Shown here in pieces: positions 1 to 12,619 of a DNA stretch of 64,000 nucleotides. The first letter of the stretch is position 1. Each line of letters starts with the position of its first letter. The stretch lies in contig CAJQUW010015655.1 of assembly GCA_907163375.1 (NCBI GenBank), positions 186,001 through 250,000 of the forward strand, read 5' to 3'. Made by a program: the position numbers and the translations under genes. This DNA comes from Prostheceraeus crozeri (taxonomy: Eukaryota; Platyhelminthes; Polycladida; Euryleptidae). The notes below the pieces were generated by a model. It did no database searches and was not told where the DNA came from. It saw only the letters and a list, made by a program, of their open reading frames with translations.

Positions 1-439
1 TGCATTTTATAAGTTAACCGTAAATATGTTGGCATTTACAACTTTTTGGCTATTTTGTACTTTCAGACCAAAGCATGTGTGTATAACACTTGTCAGTTTT
101 TAGATGTGGTTGCGAGCTCTAAGTCAAGTAACCTGTTGTAAATAATGGCTTTAGAGCAAATCAATATAAAACTGTGATTGAGGAACAATATGTTTTCTCA
201 AACGCACTTTCTATCGAGCTTAATTTTTACGGTGCCCCACATAACTGAAGCTTAATAGAGAACTGTTGCCTCAAAGTTGATGGTGTTGAGAGTCTGCCAA
301 ATCTTTATATCAGTTCGGTAAATGTCCGACTTTTATTTCACGGATAATGTCTTCATCTCAATAAATGTTAGTTCGTAGGACATTTTAGTGTTTCTAACAT
401 AATTCCTTCTATGTCTTAATTGAATTATTTCCCTTGCAG
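1..439. other. 5' flank of the first gene, no feature recognised
   Basis: AT-rich sequence with no coding similarity that I can see. It ends in a pyrimidine tract and a CAG acceptor (AG at 438-439), so it is probably an intron following an untranslated exon that lies outside the window or is not recognisable. Confidence 0.4.
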
Positions 440-709
440 ATGAAGTACATATTATTCTTTCATTCTGATGAACAAGTGGCATTAATTGATGAAACGGATG
501 TCAATTTCATGGAGTATTCATATTGTGAAGATGAGTGGAAGACTATGGGAAATAAAGGCATTCTGGTCAAAGCCATATATGATGACGCTATATATGAAGC
601 TTCTGTATTGATGGCCGTTGTAGACGACAACGATGACTGTTTCGATCTCTTACGAAGATTACAAAGTATTATAGACAGGAAGAAATTAAAAGGCTGCAAA
701 GCTAATTGA
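440..709 (+). CDS. Putative 5' coding exon of a DUF4806-like gene
   Basis: The exon follows a good acceptor (tttcccttgcag, AG at 438-439), and the ATG at 440 is its first codon. It encodes 89 residues beginning MKYILFFHSDEQVALIDE, followed by an acidic stretch (VVDDNDDCFDLLRRL). From memory of the family, short N-terminal modules starting M-K-Y-hydrophobic, with a later 'vkAiYdd.iYeAsvl' segment, precede DUF4806 or BEN domains in invertebrate proteins of unknown function. The oddity is that the reading frame closes at 707-709 (TGA), while the best donor, GAG|gtaagt, lies downstream at about 760. Either a weaker internal donor is used (for example AAA|gtatta near 664), or this is an alternative terminal exon, or the copy is damaged. 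Its link to the exon at 2905 is inferred from order and strand only. Confidence 0.5.
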   Translation: MKYILFFHSDEQVALIDETDVNFMEYSYCEDEWKTMGNKGILVKAIYDDAIYEASVLMAVVDDNDDCFDLLRRLQSIIDRKKLKGCKAN

Positions 710-760
710 ATATCTCGGTACGAGGATTAAATATGGACGATTGAATATTCAACCTCTTGA

Positions 761-2904
761 GGTAAGTGCCATGCTTGAATCAGTTGATCTGACCCATTAG
801 ATATGTTGTAGCAGGTAAAGATGAGCGATCCAACCCGAAACTCGACCCGAACCCTAAACCTCGGTTAAAGTCGGGTCGGGTCTGGTCGGATTACGTCTTT
901 TATCATTAATCCCAAAAAACGAAAAACGACCTGGGGTATTTTCGGGTTGGAGCATACAGATTTTGGAAAATTTTCAGAACTTACATATATGTTATATCGT
1001 GCTGTTTACTTGTTTCTGATGTGAATTTGAAACTTACTATCTATTGAGTTGATTGACATGAATCGTTTTTCAAACAGTTGTAATTTTTGAATATTTGTGA
1101 TAGTCTATCCTTACCAGACAAACGCAAGATACCGTAGTGACAGGAAACGAACACACAATGACAAAAGCAGTGTTGCTCACACAGTCACGCACAACGTATA
1201 CAATCCAATTATAGCAGCTCAATTGAAGCTTTTGCTCGAGGGATGATATCTGAGGTCAAATGACTTTGGACTGACACATCTGACTGAATAAATGACTTTA
1301 AATAGCTGAACAGATACAATTTAGATGTTCCATAATGAAGTGAGAGAGACCACATGACTGAGGCAAAGGATCAGCATAGATGTGCAAAGAGGGAATGTAG
1401 CGGCAATCTTAGGTGCTTCATTTAAACATTTAGATGTTCTGTTGGATGAACGCTTTGATGTCAAGTGACTCATCAAATAATAAGTTCTCATGGATATCCG
1501 ATCAGAAACAATTACAATCTTAAAAAGAAAGTACAACGTGATCTTGTGACAATGAATGCGCGTGTCAGTACTGATTACTCCCAAAGGTCTTAATATGAAT
1601 TATACCGTAAATTTCTTATTTCTGAACGAATTTTATTCTTCGCATAAATAAAATAAACACCATTTTCAACCTCTTCGCTGTCCATCTCAGATAAGAATGA
1701 GGAATGATCCGGTACCTCACTAATAATGAGATTGTAAGGTCGTGCATGAGCCACTAGCAATGGCGGCTCGTGACATTTGGTCCAGGTGGGGCACAAACAT
1801 GAAATTCTTACATAATCATAGGTAACAGTCTAAAAGGATATTATTTTGCAAATGAGAAGCATTGAATATGTTGACTGTATGTTATATATGTGTAAGCCTG
1901 TTACTGCATTTAGTTACACGGTTGATCTCGTGTACCGAATCGACGGGTATTGTATGCTGATTCATGGATTGATCGCTGGTGGCTGGTGCTAACCTCACAT
2001 TACCTCTGTCAGTAAATGGGAATCACAAGGCATTGTCTTTGCTCTGACGTTTAACCAATCATAAGCGTCAGGGCTCCCTCTCGAGTGCCCATTCTCTGAC
2101 GTATTCATCGTGTGTTAATTCTGTCTGTTCGCTCTGATCGTGAAATGAACTGCACTAACATCATCTTAATCGCGATTCTCGGGCGCGCCCATCAGTCTTG
2201 AAAACGAATAATGAATTCTGCTAGCGTTACTGTCGCACGAATAGAGTAGAAGTACATGAAGTACAATGGAGTCTACTACTGATAATGCAGGTTATTTAAG
2301 TTAGACAACATTTCAATAAGTAGGGCACTGCCCTAATGGACGATTTCATTACATGCATTTTGTTTATATAAGACAAAACATTATTTATATGTTTTTACAC
2401 TGATTAGAATCCTCAGTGCGAGCTGAATGTGAATATGGTGGTATCAGACTAGTTTATGAAAGATATTCCTGTTTTCATTTTTCTAGTACCGTTTTCACGT
2501 ACATCATGTCAAAGTTGTATTTCTGTGTTCGACTTCGTCTCAGCCGCGCCGCGGCGCCGGTCGTCAGAATGAACGTTTAGCGCTCTAAAATTATCCATAT
2601 CTGAAATACAATCATTTTAATGTCATACATGTATGTATGTACATACATGTATGTATTCGTCCTCTTATTCCATGGTAATTTTGGATAAAACCAAATATGA
2701 AGAACAATCTTATCTATGAAGGAGAAAGAAACATTTTAAACTGTCTAGTAATTATCTTGGCATATAGATGTTACGCCTGCGCCGAAGGCCTCGCAGGCAC
2801 GGAGAATACACCCCTGATTATAATAAAAAAACTAAACATTTTGCAAAAGAAGTCACTTTTACATTATGATAAGGCATCTCTCACTAAATCAACTTCTATT
2901 CCAG
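761..2904 (+). other. Presumed intron with repeat scraps
   Basis: No exon can be supported here. Notable pieces are a (C/T)GGGTCGGGT-rich patch at 825-960, a possible hAT end at 1758-1800, a palindromic ATGTATGTACATACAT run at about 2622-2658, and a short GC-rich palindrome at 2543-2565 (gccgcgccgcggcgc). The interval ends in the acceptor of the next exon (ttctattccag). Confidence 0.4.
1758..1800. repeat. Possible hAT-like element end
   Basis: The string caatggcggctcgtgacat, followed by a ggtggggc run, resembles CAGTGGCGGCTCGTG-type termini of non-autonomous hAT elements. I could not find the opposite end or a target duplication, so this is only a resemblance. Confidence 0.25.
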
Positions 2905-3498
2905 AATTTGGAAACAGATAAATCCGATTCGGAATCAATAAGTTCACCAATCATCCATCGGGTGAAGTCCGTAGTACCTCATCTACCCATGCGCGGATCT
3001 TCACAAGACAGGCATGACAATGTAAAATCTCGAGTGAACAAAGTATTGCCTCCTCTTCCATCACAAGACGGTTTGAACATCCCGACGACCTCATTTTCAA
3101 GTCCCAAATCCATATCAATATGTTCATCCACTTCTGCTCCTCCTGAATTTCTGAAACCTGATCCTGCATCAAGATCCCAATTCGATGTATCTAGTCCAGT
3201 GTCGCAGGTACGAAGAGGAGAACCATCTACATTTCCCCCAAATGTGGAAAAATATCAGGTTTTGCTTCAAAGTCAAGGAATAGTTCCCTCATCACCAGCA
3301 GGAATCAGCTACCTGCTGTTCATTTTGCTCAACGAAGTATCACATCTTCGACAGGAGCTTAAAGAATATAAGGGAGCTGGGGAATCGGATAATTCAGAGC
3401 GTGTGTCAGCAGTCGATTTAGGTCTGCCATTGTCGAATCAGCAAGAATATGATGATTTCCTACTCAAGGCAAAGGATGATGGATTTCGAAAAAAGGTG
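2905..3498 (+). CDS. Large internal exon of DUF4806-like gene
   Basis: The acceptor is ttctattccag (AG at 2903-2904) and the donor is GTG|gtgagt (GT at 3499-3500); both edges fall between codons (phase 0). The exon encodes 198 residues. The first ~150 are rich in Ser, Pro and charged residues and look disordered. They are followed by a helical, Leu/Glu-rich segment (LLNEVSHLRQELKEYK) that could form a short coiled coil. The last ~35 residues (LGLPLSNQQEYDDFLLKA...) match the opening 'lPl....el..f...L.d..f...l' pattern of DUF4806-type domains. A disordered linker between an N-terminal module and a C-terminal domain is usual for such proteins. The function is unknown. Confidence 0.7.
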
Positions 3499-3858
3499 GT
3501 GAGTATTGTTCGTAATTAATAGTAGATGTATCAATATAGAATCTACCGATCATAGAAATATGGTTTTATTTTGGAACGTTGATATGGGCCACCCACTCTC
3601 GGGTAATCCAAATTTGGTTAGGAATCATCATATGCTCAGGTAACCTAAATTCTCATTTTGAGGTCATGCAATAAGATTTTATGATAGCGTGAGAATATCG
3701 TACTTGTAAATTGTACATATTTGGTCTCAATCCAATGGTTTTTCTTTAGTCAAACTGGTCATAAAATGTCCCCCGATTGAGATTGAATTATAATATTGTT
3801 TGAAAGTTGTGAGAAAGTTGTTTTTTGATCATAAATGCGTTACAATTGCGCGTTACAG

Positions 3859-4039
3859 ATTTCATATCTACGCAGTTACGGCGGAAAAAACAATGATCAA
3901 GTCATAACCAAGTTGGTGGATGTACTTTTGAATTCACCATTTCAAACGGAATTCAACAGAACGGGGAGGGATTACTCAATGAGGGGTCGTCCCCAAAACA
4001 AGATTTCAACAACTGAACTAGTTCAGCCATTGATCTGGG
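3859..4039 (+). CDS. Internal exon, DUF4806-like core
   Basis: The acceptor is gcgcgttacag (AG at 3857-3858) and the donor is G|gtaagt (GT at 4040-4041). It joins the previous exon in phase 0 and leaves in phase 1. It encodes ISYLRSYGGKNNDQ, then VITKLVDVLLNSPFQ and GRDYSMRGRPQNKIST. The GG turn, the 'Llnspfq..fn.tGr' block and the basic patch are what one expects mid-domain in DUF4806 proteins. A BEN domain is the main alternative, because both families share a helical fold and an overlapping signature. A role in the nucleus or in DNA binding would be inference only. Confidence 0.7.
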
Positions 4040-6560
4040 GTAAGTACACTTAGAAGGTTGAATGCAATTTGTTGTGCCATCCCACGGAAGCAAAGACATT
4101 TATAGTCGACTACGACTGCATTAGTGATAGAAACATTTCATGCAAGACGTTTTAGTGAATCTCTACTCTCTTACCAATTTGAAATTGCACTAAAATCGTA
4201 TTTTTAATGTCCTGTTGGTTTGCTTAAGATGAATCTTTCTGCAGATGATATGCTCATTTATAGGCAGCTTAAACTTGACAACCTTCCGATTGCGCATGCT
4301 ATAGTTCTAATTTTTAAAACTTTCGACTAATGAAAAACTCATTAGTGCTATAGCTCTTTCTTCAAATACGCCCCTTATTTCGTTTTCTTTCAAATTCCAT
4401 TTCCCTCTGACAGCTCACTCTAACCTCGCGACGTTCTTCTGTTTCTACTTGTCCGAGTCGGTAACAATAAAACTGATGCAATGGTCATAGTCTAACTTTC
4501 ACATCTTTCAGATACTTTCTGACTTAGAGAAATCAATCTCAATCTCGTCACAACTAGTGTAAAATGTGGCTCCATTTTCTGAACCACGTATTAGTAAGCC
4601 TTTTCATCACAGAAATCCGGCAGTCTTTCTTCCACATTTCTCAAATTTTCCTTGAAAATTGTTGATCCACAACGTCTTTAATATTGTGTGAAGCTTCCTT
4701 TAATTTATAGCACTAAATGCACCCGGTAATGGACGTTTCAAAAATAGACATGCATATCGGTTGCATGGATACAATGAGCTTTTATTAGAAAGTTCTGCAC
4801 ATCAGATTATAATATTTCCACAATAAAAATTGTAAATCACATCTTAAGTATTTAACTTATTTCGTGTATTCGAAATGTCTTTCAACATGCTTGGTAACGG
4901 TCATTTTTTCGGAATTGTTTTAGAATGTGAAGCGAATCATTGAATTATAAATCAGTGGGAACTGTTAACGAATAGCTATGATAGTTATATTATTTAGATT
5001 ATTTACATTTTGATACATGTACATATCAGTAAAACTAGTAAATTCTATTGAAATTTAGTGTTAACAAGGATGAGATATTTCCGGCTGCTCCTTCATAGGG
5101 CTCCTAATGTAATTTCATTTTTATATGTGGCGCCCCTTTCTGATAGTCATTCCCGGCAGCGCCCATGTCGTTGAATCACGTCTCTGAATTTATTACACGT
5201 TCATGTACTCTACATAACGCCTATGAACGTACATGTAATTATTTTCATTGAAGAGCCATTTCTGCTCCCTCGTTTTATTTTCGAAGCTCTTCTGTATGAT
5301 GTTTAGTAGGACAAACATACTAAATTGTGATGGTTACGGGTATGTGGGGCATACACTCAACGCTTATATATTTTCCGACCCATGTCTCACTTTTCGTGGA
5401 TATGCCCATAGGCCTATGCATCTTGAAGCGTTCTCATAATTCGTTGGATAGTGATACTATGTTGTAAGCTAGGTTGCCTAGTTAATTATCATGTTTATAA
5501 CGACTTTCAATGATAATATACTTTTTATAAGTTTTTTTTCAAAATGCGTTACCTAGAATGAGTACTAAATGAGTAACCTAGAAGGGGATAAAGAGTTTAT
5601 TGAAAGTAGCTACTTGCAATGCATTCACAGTTTAATGTTCGGTTTTATACTTGAATATTGAAACTAGCATACCGTTAACCAAAAACAGAAGGAAATAGAG
5701 CCACCATGCTTCTGGTTGTTACATACGTTAGTTGTTAGTTCATCTTCAGTTTCGGAAAGATTCATTGAAAATCGTAGTGGGGGCTGTATATGAAGCTTCA
5801 AGATCTCTATTCTAGATATTCGTATAAGTGTATATCATGTGTGTCATACTGTGTAGTTATTGAGATTGATTTTCTAGGATTTTTTTGGCCATTACTTTTG
5901 AAAGTGAATTTGGGGACTCACTTGTCCAAGAGCCGCTCGATCAATAGCTAAGCTCAGGTTTTTTAAGGAGTTTTAGGGACCCGAATCGGGTCTCTAGAAT
6001 CACCTAGCGCTCAACGGACCTCTAATTACAAGAAACGGGTCACTGCACGTCCCTACCGGGTCTCTAGCATTTCCTTAAAAAATCCCTGGTTAACCTCAAT
6101 AATCAATTTCAGTGAACTTTTTTAACATACTGACAACGATTACTTTAGGCGAAGTAATTTCCTGGTATTCAGCCAATTTATTGAATTAAGAGCAGAACAT
6201 GGAACACCCGACGGCATTCATGAAAGATACGAATGACATTATTTTAGCCTTTATGATGTTTGCGCACTATATGATGGAAAGCAATTTGTAGGATGCACCC
6301 TCATCAGTAATTTTATTGTCTTGATTGTGTGCCGCGTGAACTAAATTTAGTGTTTCTGCCACGATGTTAAGCTGTTTGTGCATCAAAAATCTCGTTGATT
6401 TATCGCCGTGATGGTATGCTTCGGCTTAATTAAATCATTTTCTCAAGTATAATAGTATACATATTGTCATTTTCAGTAATTTCATACAACATTGTAATGA
6501 AGTCAGTGCTGCAAACACCAATACTAATTGTTCTTTATCGATCTATATTATCTTTTTCAG
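4040..6560 (+). other. Intron of DUF4806-like gene
   Basis: It runs from gtaagt at 4040 to ttatctttttcag at 6548-6560 and joins exons in matching phase 1. It is AT-rich with no conserved ORF. A small palindromic element sits at 5955-6088; otherwise I see nothing identifiable. Confidence 0.65.
5955..6088. repeat. Small MITE-like inverted repeat
   Basis: The left end CAGGTTTTTTAAGGAG and the right end (reverse complement CAGGGATTTTTTAAGGAA) pair, and internal GGGTCTCTAG copies flank the centre. Total length is about 134 bp. I saw no clear target duplication. Family unknown. Confidence 0.45.
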
Positions 6561-6748
6561 AAGTGGTCTCAGCAAGGAAATATGTCACACTTCATGAAGT
6601 GGATCATGGAATCAGACGCTACCTCCAAAACGCAAAGGCTCGAATCAACAGAAAGAGGATAATTGCTGAAGATATCCCTGAAGACATCCATGAAGACCCA
6701 AACAGAAGAAAAAGAATGCGTTTGTATTATGAATCCGAAAGTGATTGA
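6561..6748 (+). CDS. Last coding exon of DUF4806-like gene
   Basis: The acceptor is tctttttcag (AG at 6559-6560). The two bases AA complete a Glu codon with the last G of the exon at 3859-4039. It encodes (E)VVSARKYVTLHEVDHGIRR, then YLQNAKARINRKR and a very acidic/basic tail ending YESESD, stop at 6746-6748. The 'lheVd..ir.yLqnAk.R' ending matches the C-terminal helix of DUF4806-like domains, and the following RKR/RRKRMR clusters could be nuclear localisation signals. The three downstream exons together give a continuous C-terminal half of about 320 residues. Confidence 0.7.
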
Positions 6749-6829
6749 CATAATATTTAGAACGGTTGAGACGATAGAAGAGTCAAATTTCGGTTAACAG
6801 CTCGTTAACATCTAAGATTTTTCTATATT

Positions 6830-7940
6830 GTGCAATAGTTCACCCAATAGATATAGTAGTCAACCGTTGAGGATTTTCTTTCTTATTGTTTTCCCGATCC
6901 TTGCTTGATTAGATCCTTTTCCTGAGGTAATGCCATTTTTATATCGAATCTCTAAGTTTTATACGTGATTTCAACTTTATTGCAGAATCGTGATTACAGC
7001 CAACTATTATCCACTTTTTAATTCTACACTATTCCTGTAATAGTTCCGTTTTTATACTGAATCTCATAGTTTTATGCGTGATTTGTCTCGTGATCCAAAG
7101 AACCCCTATCTTCGACATTTTTTCTGAATTTGCTCAAGAGCAATTTTTATGAAAAGTGGTCAAAATTATCAAATTTTTTATTACGGAAAGTGAATCTATG
7201 ACACATTGTTCATCATGTGTCCAAATTTTATACGTATCCGTTTTAGAAATACCAAAATTTTACCCAAAATACCAAAATTATGTTTGGAAGTAGTTAATTT
7301 TAGTTGAATTAAAAAAGGCTCTCCTGTAAAATCTTAGTTTTGATAATTTCGAAAGTACTCCCCTGTTTAAATGGCTTATAACCTTTTTTCTAGGCAAGCA
7401 ATTAAGTCAATTTTTATAAATTATAGATAGAGATCCACTGAAACAAAATTGTGCATAAATCAATTTTGATGAAAAAGTCTAAGATAGGTGTTCTTTGGAT
7501 CACGTGTCATTTCAACATTATTGCCGAATTGTGATTACAGCCAACTTATTTTTTTCTGGTTTATCATTCAGTTTTCAATTCCCCACTGTTTCTTTAGCAG
7601 TTCCGTTTTTATACTGAATCTCATAGTTTTATGAGTGATTTTTAGACACTATTTTACTTACATTACACATGTTAATACAATAGCCAATCGTTTGGACTCT
7701 ATTTTACCGATCCCTTCTTAATTCTATCCTGGTAATACCATTTTTCTACCGAATCTCTGATTTTTATACCAATCATGACTCGAATTTTTATACGTAGTCA
7801 TGACGCCATTTAACTTTAATTGCAGAATTGTGGTTACAGCAATCAACTGTTGATGCTTTTCTAGCAGTTTTTTCAATCCTGTTTCTGTGGTAATGCGTTT
7901 TCATACTGAAGCTCTGAGTTTACTAGAGATTTATGTTACC
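6830..7940. repeat. Degenerate tandem array downstream of the DUF4806-like gene
   Basis: A unit containing 'ttgcagaat(c/t)gtgattacagcc...' followed by 'agttccgtttttatactgaatctc(a/t)tagtttta(t)' recurs near 6985-7085, 7515-7640 and 7820-7925. Partial units ('gaggtaatgccatttttatatcgaatctctaa') lie near 6920-6965 and 7730-7775. The copies are diverged and the array is split by the palindrome at 7089-7504. Confidence 0.55.
7089..7504. mobile_element. Palindromic MITE inside the tandem array
   Basis: The left end CGTGATCCAAAGAACCCCTA and the right end (TAGGTGTTCTTTGGATCACG) are inverted copies, and the flanking tcttcgacatttttt / aaaaagtctaaga also pair. The element is about 416 bp and has no coding. 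It interrupts one repeat unit, so it is younger than the array. Confidence 0.65.
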
Positions 7941-9374
7941 ATTAACTTGTATTTGAAGCTTACAATGAAAAATTTTATACCATCTAGTGACTTTCTAACT
8001 ATTCAAAGGAAATCGCATTTAGATTGACCTCGAATTTAGACAAAAAGTAGAACTAAATCATGATGAAAACGAGCTCGTATTGACGTCGAATTCCCGTCAA
8101 CCGTTCAGGTCTCGAATCTAACTGAATATTCGAGTTCGATTCGAGCTCGTATTTTCCACTGGGAAGGATATTGAATTTTGCTAAGAACGCTCCTGCATTT
8201 TTATTGTATTTGAATTGTCCATTCAGATTTATCATGATTGTTTTGTGCTGGGAGGCCATTATACATGTAACCCACATCTTCATTTACAGTTGTGTTCACA
8301 GATTCAAAAAATAAACATGTCTGTGGATAAGTGTGTGACGTCAAAACATTCTAAGATATGAAAAGAAATTGCTGCACTGGCGAATTGTGAACGAAGGAAA
8401 TAAATGACATTCTTTGAAAAGGCCTTCTTTCGTTATAATAATCAAAGACTGTGAATCAAAATTCATCTCAGAGTCGTCATAGAAGTCTATACTAATGGAT
8501 GTCGGGAAAGTATTTCGAATTTTATATGCGAATCAAAAAGCTATACTAGGTCTGGGCGAGGTGGCACGGAGAACTTCATCATTTAGGGCGTGAGACAAGT
8601 CTTGTAAACTTTCAAATCGAGCTAATTTAATGACTCAGTTTGTTCTAGCTATTTCACGATGATGAAGGATAAATAAACAACAATTCTTATTGAACTTGCA
8701 CAGCTACCAGCTAAAGGCCAATATGCACATGCATGCATGTATACAAGTGAAAAATACGTGGACGAACCACGAGCATCAAAGATCTTCTGTGCGGACCCTC
8801 AGTCCGGTGGTGGACCGAGCGCGTTGCCTTTCATTGCCTGGTCTGACTTTGAGCAGACCAGTGCTTGTAACTGCTGCCAACGCAGGCATTTCCGCTACAA
8901 GTGACGTGCATTTTCAACAGCGGTTTGTCATACAATCTAAATCACACGCACTACCAAACCGATGAAATGCTTGCTATACTTGCTATACTTGCTATACCAA
9001 ATGCTTTATTTCTTTCCATTTGGCAGTGTTATTGCCGTCTGGTTTTTCGTGAGGATTACCGGCCAGAACTAACCATTTATGAAAGTGACATGACAATTTT
9101 AATCTATGAAACATCAATCATCGTAATGATGTTTATAAAGATTATACTACAACTCCAACGCGAATTTTGCAATTTAAAATATGTTGATTTGATGCATTTT
9201 GTCAATGTAATTCACTCTAAAGTTGCATGGTGCTCATTGCTGCGTTATAAGTAGTGAGAAGTAAGTCAAGCTTGCAATGTTGAATTCGATTATATTGGAC
9301 GGAAGTCTAAAAAGATTTTGCAAATAATCAAAGTACACTAAAAGGAAAGCTATTTCATAAATTGAAACTGAGTC
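7941..9374. other. No gene recognised
   Basis: Open frames here, the longest 117 codons (8901-9254), have no recognisable domain, splice context or composition. A 10-bp direct repeat (cttgctatac, three times) lies at about 8967-8997. Confidence 0.4.
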
Positions 9375-9525
9375 AAACCTCACTTGGCTGCCTTTGATAT
9401 AGCGACCTTTGCGATTTAACGACCGGTCAAACTCTAAGAACCGAACCACATGCATGCATATTGAAGTCTCGGTATAAAGACCCCACGATTTGGGGACCTC
9501 CGCGCTATACGGCCAGTTTTTCAGG
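9375..9525. repeat. Possible pogo-type MITE fragment
   Basis: The phrases 'tagcgacctttgcgatttaa' and 'ggacctccgcgctatacggc' resemble the CCTCGCTATAACGACC-type subterminal sequence of Tigger/pogo elements, inverted relative to each other. Ends are not defined. Confidence 0.35.
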
Positions 9526-10277
9526 AACGGATTTGTCGATTTTTTTATAAAACGAACACTAGACAAGTCTCCAGAATATTGACAAAATGTCAAAGTATTT
9601 CTGACATTCTGCCTCTAATAACCTGTTTGCTGCAGTGCAGCTAGGGGAAATTTCTTCACAATTTTTCATAACGGAAGAGCATGTCAGTTTCTCTATCGGA
9701 AACCCTAAGCGTCATGATACCAGCCCTATGTCATAGTGAAGAGCCGGAAAAATTTATTGACTTCCTGAATAAATACTATTTTTGGGGTGTTTGACACGCC
9801 CTGCATCAGTGATGCTGATGTTTTTTTACATCACCTTGATTAAACTTTCCTAATTCGGACACTTTTAACTACACCCTATCTAAAGCATTACATCTCACTT
9901 GCCTAATTTGAACACTCCACTTTCCTAATTATGGACACTACTTGCCTAAATATGGACACTTATTTTGTTGCTTATCAAGCAGTAAGACACAAAAATTAAG
10001 TCCAAAAAAGTCTCGATCACCATCTGAAATTATGAATTGAGAAAGTAAAAAAGGTTATCCAACTTCGTATTAATTATATTGATGTACGTGTAGCATAGGA
10101 CTAGTCAAACTCTGTCAATGAAATTCAGTCAAGCTATTTCGTCAGGAAGTCAATAACGTTTCTGACACATGCTTTACAAAAAAATGTTCCGATAGTACTT
10201 TTTCCACCGCATTTTGCATGCTCCTACCTCTGACACTCCATGCACTGGAGCCAGTCATCTCCGCTTGCATCATTGTA

Positions 10278-11922
10278 CTATGAGATCAGACATTGAGGAC
10301 ATGTACTTTCATCCGTTTGAACGCTTGATGTTGATGGTGTTTCATTGACATTAACATTGAAATGGTAACTAGTGAGTAAAGCAGGCTCTCTCATTCGCTT
10401 GAAGGCATCTTGAGCTGCTTTCCGACTTGACTGTATGGGAAGCTGCAGCAACTCTGTAAAGGAAATTTCTCCAGTCGATGTTTGAGGCTCCATACATGTA
10501 CTTGATTCCAGTACGAGGTATGAGGAACCATAATTATCGACAACAATTTCATCTGCTCGACTGTCGGTGATGTTCATAGGACTCTCACTCATACACGATG
10601 GTTCTTCAACATGATTCACGACTGGGTCATCGGTTACAGGTGGATTTGTGTCGTATTCGATTTCCGAAACTACCTCTTCGATTAGATTTATCGGTACGAT
10701 TGGAACATCGTTCTCCAGTACATTGGTATCATTCTGTGATACAAATTCGGAATAAACATTTTCGAAACATATCACATCAGCAGACGATCCCAACAATTCC
10801 TTTGAAATGATGAAGGCTTGCTTAGGAATCGCATCGAATGAGAATGGGAACAAACCACTCTTTCGAAATCCAGAGATGGCAGTTTCAGGCTTACATGCTT
10901 TATTCCAAGCAGCAGTGAAGGACTTCTCCAAAATTTGCCCTTGAAATCACCGACCCAGGATTGTTATCCATGTAAATACGACATCTTTCTCTCCAAGATC
11001 TTTTGAAGGGTCCGTAGACACTTAATTCCAAGGGTTGAAGATAATTTGAAGTGTGAGACGGAAGCCCCAAAATGTCCACATTGTTCTTGTTCGCTTCTTT
11101 AAATAAGGCAACACTTTCATGGCTTGTGCGACCGTCAATGATTAGAGCCACTCTCTCATTATCAGAGCGATATGGAAGATGTTTGACGAAATGCCGAAAC
11201 CATGCGAGGAACAATTCTTTGCCGATCCATCCAGATTTGGAAACTTCAATCAATGATCTTAGAGGTAGTGATTCGATCATGGGTTTCCTAGTCCTTTTGA
11301 AAATAATCATTGGTGGTATATAGTTTCCCTCTGCATTGCAGCAACCAACAATTGTCGTGTTTGAGCCTCGCTCAGCAGATGAAAGTATTTGAACATTATT
11401 TGCTCCTCTCTGAAAACCTTGCCACCCTTAGTCACAATTTGAATGCCGGTTTCGTCGACATTGTAGATACGACTTGGAGAGTTAAGTAATCCTTTCTCAG
11501 ACAAAGTAGCCTCAAGACATTCATAATATGCTTTGATTCGATCTTCTTCCATTCCCAAGGCTCGGTTTCGCGACTAATTCTCTGGTTGCCTCAATGTCAC
11601 ACTTGGATTTCGTTTCCTGAAGGATGACCACCATTTCCAGCCAGCTCGTTTTTCAGTCCGATTGAAGCGATGTGGCATAGATTTATTTCACAGTATTCAA
11701 AGACGAGTTTCTTAGCCGAATCAACCGTCATTGGGAAGCCTCTTTTCTGACGATCAAAAATAAGTTCACAAAGACATTTCTCTTTTTCACAAATAAGTGT
11801 TACTGGACGGCCTATTGATGATCTTGAATTATCATTCTCTTCGCAAAGCCATGCTCTTCGCAACGTTGTTCGAGGCACGGAGTGTGCTTTGGCAATTCTT
11901 TGTATGCGGACCTTCCGTAGAC
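10278..11922 (-). pseudogene. Pogo-type transposase, main exon (DDE_1), broken
   Basis: The exon starts after the acceptor atttcag (AG at 11924-11923). It begins with a psq/HTH segment (RKVRIQRIAKAHSVPRTTLR), then 'FDRQKRGFPMTVDSAKKL', then the DDE_1 catalytic blocks: IYNVDETGI, NAEGNYIPPMIIFKR, LIIDGRTSH and LQPLELSVYGPFKRSW, ending with the typical SGFRKSGLFPFS and an acidic tail to 10278. The third catalytic position, normally Asp in LQPLD, is Glu here. Coding is interrupted by a frame change near 11680, an in-frame stop near 11577 (within PEN*SRNRA), another frame change near 11420 and one near 10930. It is therefore inactive, with four visible breaks. Confidence 0.85.
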
Positions 11923-12619
11923 CTGAAATGAAAGACCTTATCTAAGAGGTAATATAGAACATGTTCTTTGAGCACGTCTCTGTCAAGAACACACTGTACG
12001 TTTAGAAAAGCAATTCCAATCAATCCATGGCAATGAGCGGAGCGAATGATATGATTTATAAGCTTATATTAACAGTAGCTACCTATTGTTCTACAATGTA
12101 GCTTAGTACTTCGATCGTTACACAAAGCATCTTCAGACCTGATGACACAGTAAGAAATTATTAATTTAAAGTATTAGGCTATACGTTGCTTCAGCAAGCT
12201 AAAAAATGCTCAGACTTAGGTCTATTGAGAATAATTTCATGTGACATAGGATGACAATATGTGACAAAATTTTGATGTTATTGTTTAATATCTACGTCTA
12301 GATCGTCGTTTATTTAAGGAAACTAGATATTAACTGTGTAGCCTCAACCAATCAATATTTGTAATAGGCCTACGAGATTTGTAATGCGCCCTAATGTCAT
12401 TTCCTTAGGAAGAAGCTCATTATTTCATGTAAATAAAAGCATTTAAACAAAATATATATGCACTGTACACTATACCCTAGTAGCACGAGGACTAAATGCA
12501 TCATATTTATCTGGTAGCCTAGCATTACGGATGGTAGACCCATCGGCCACAGCCTCCATAAATACTGTGGTTGAATTAATGTGGTTGACACCCCCGGTCT
12601 AGATAATTTTATGACTTAC

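Noticed and set aside
2697-2921. Frame overlapping the acceptor of the DUF4806-like exon as a possible extra exon
   Set aside because: It is in a different frame from the exon at 2905 and has no upstream acceptor or family resemblance.
8690-9254. Two overlapping + strand frames
   Set aside because: No recognisable domain or exon boundaries; short direct repeats inside suggest non-coding sequence.
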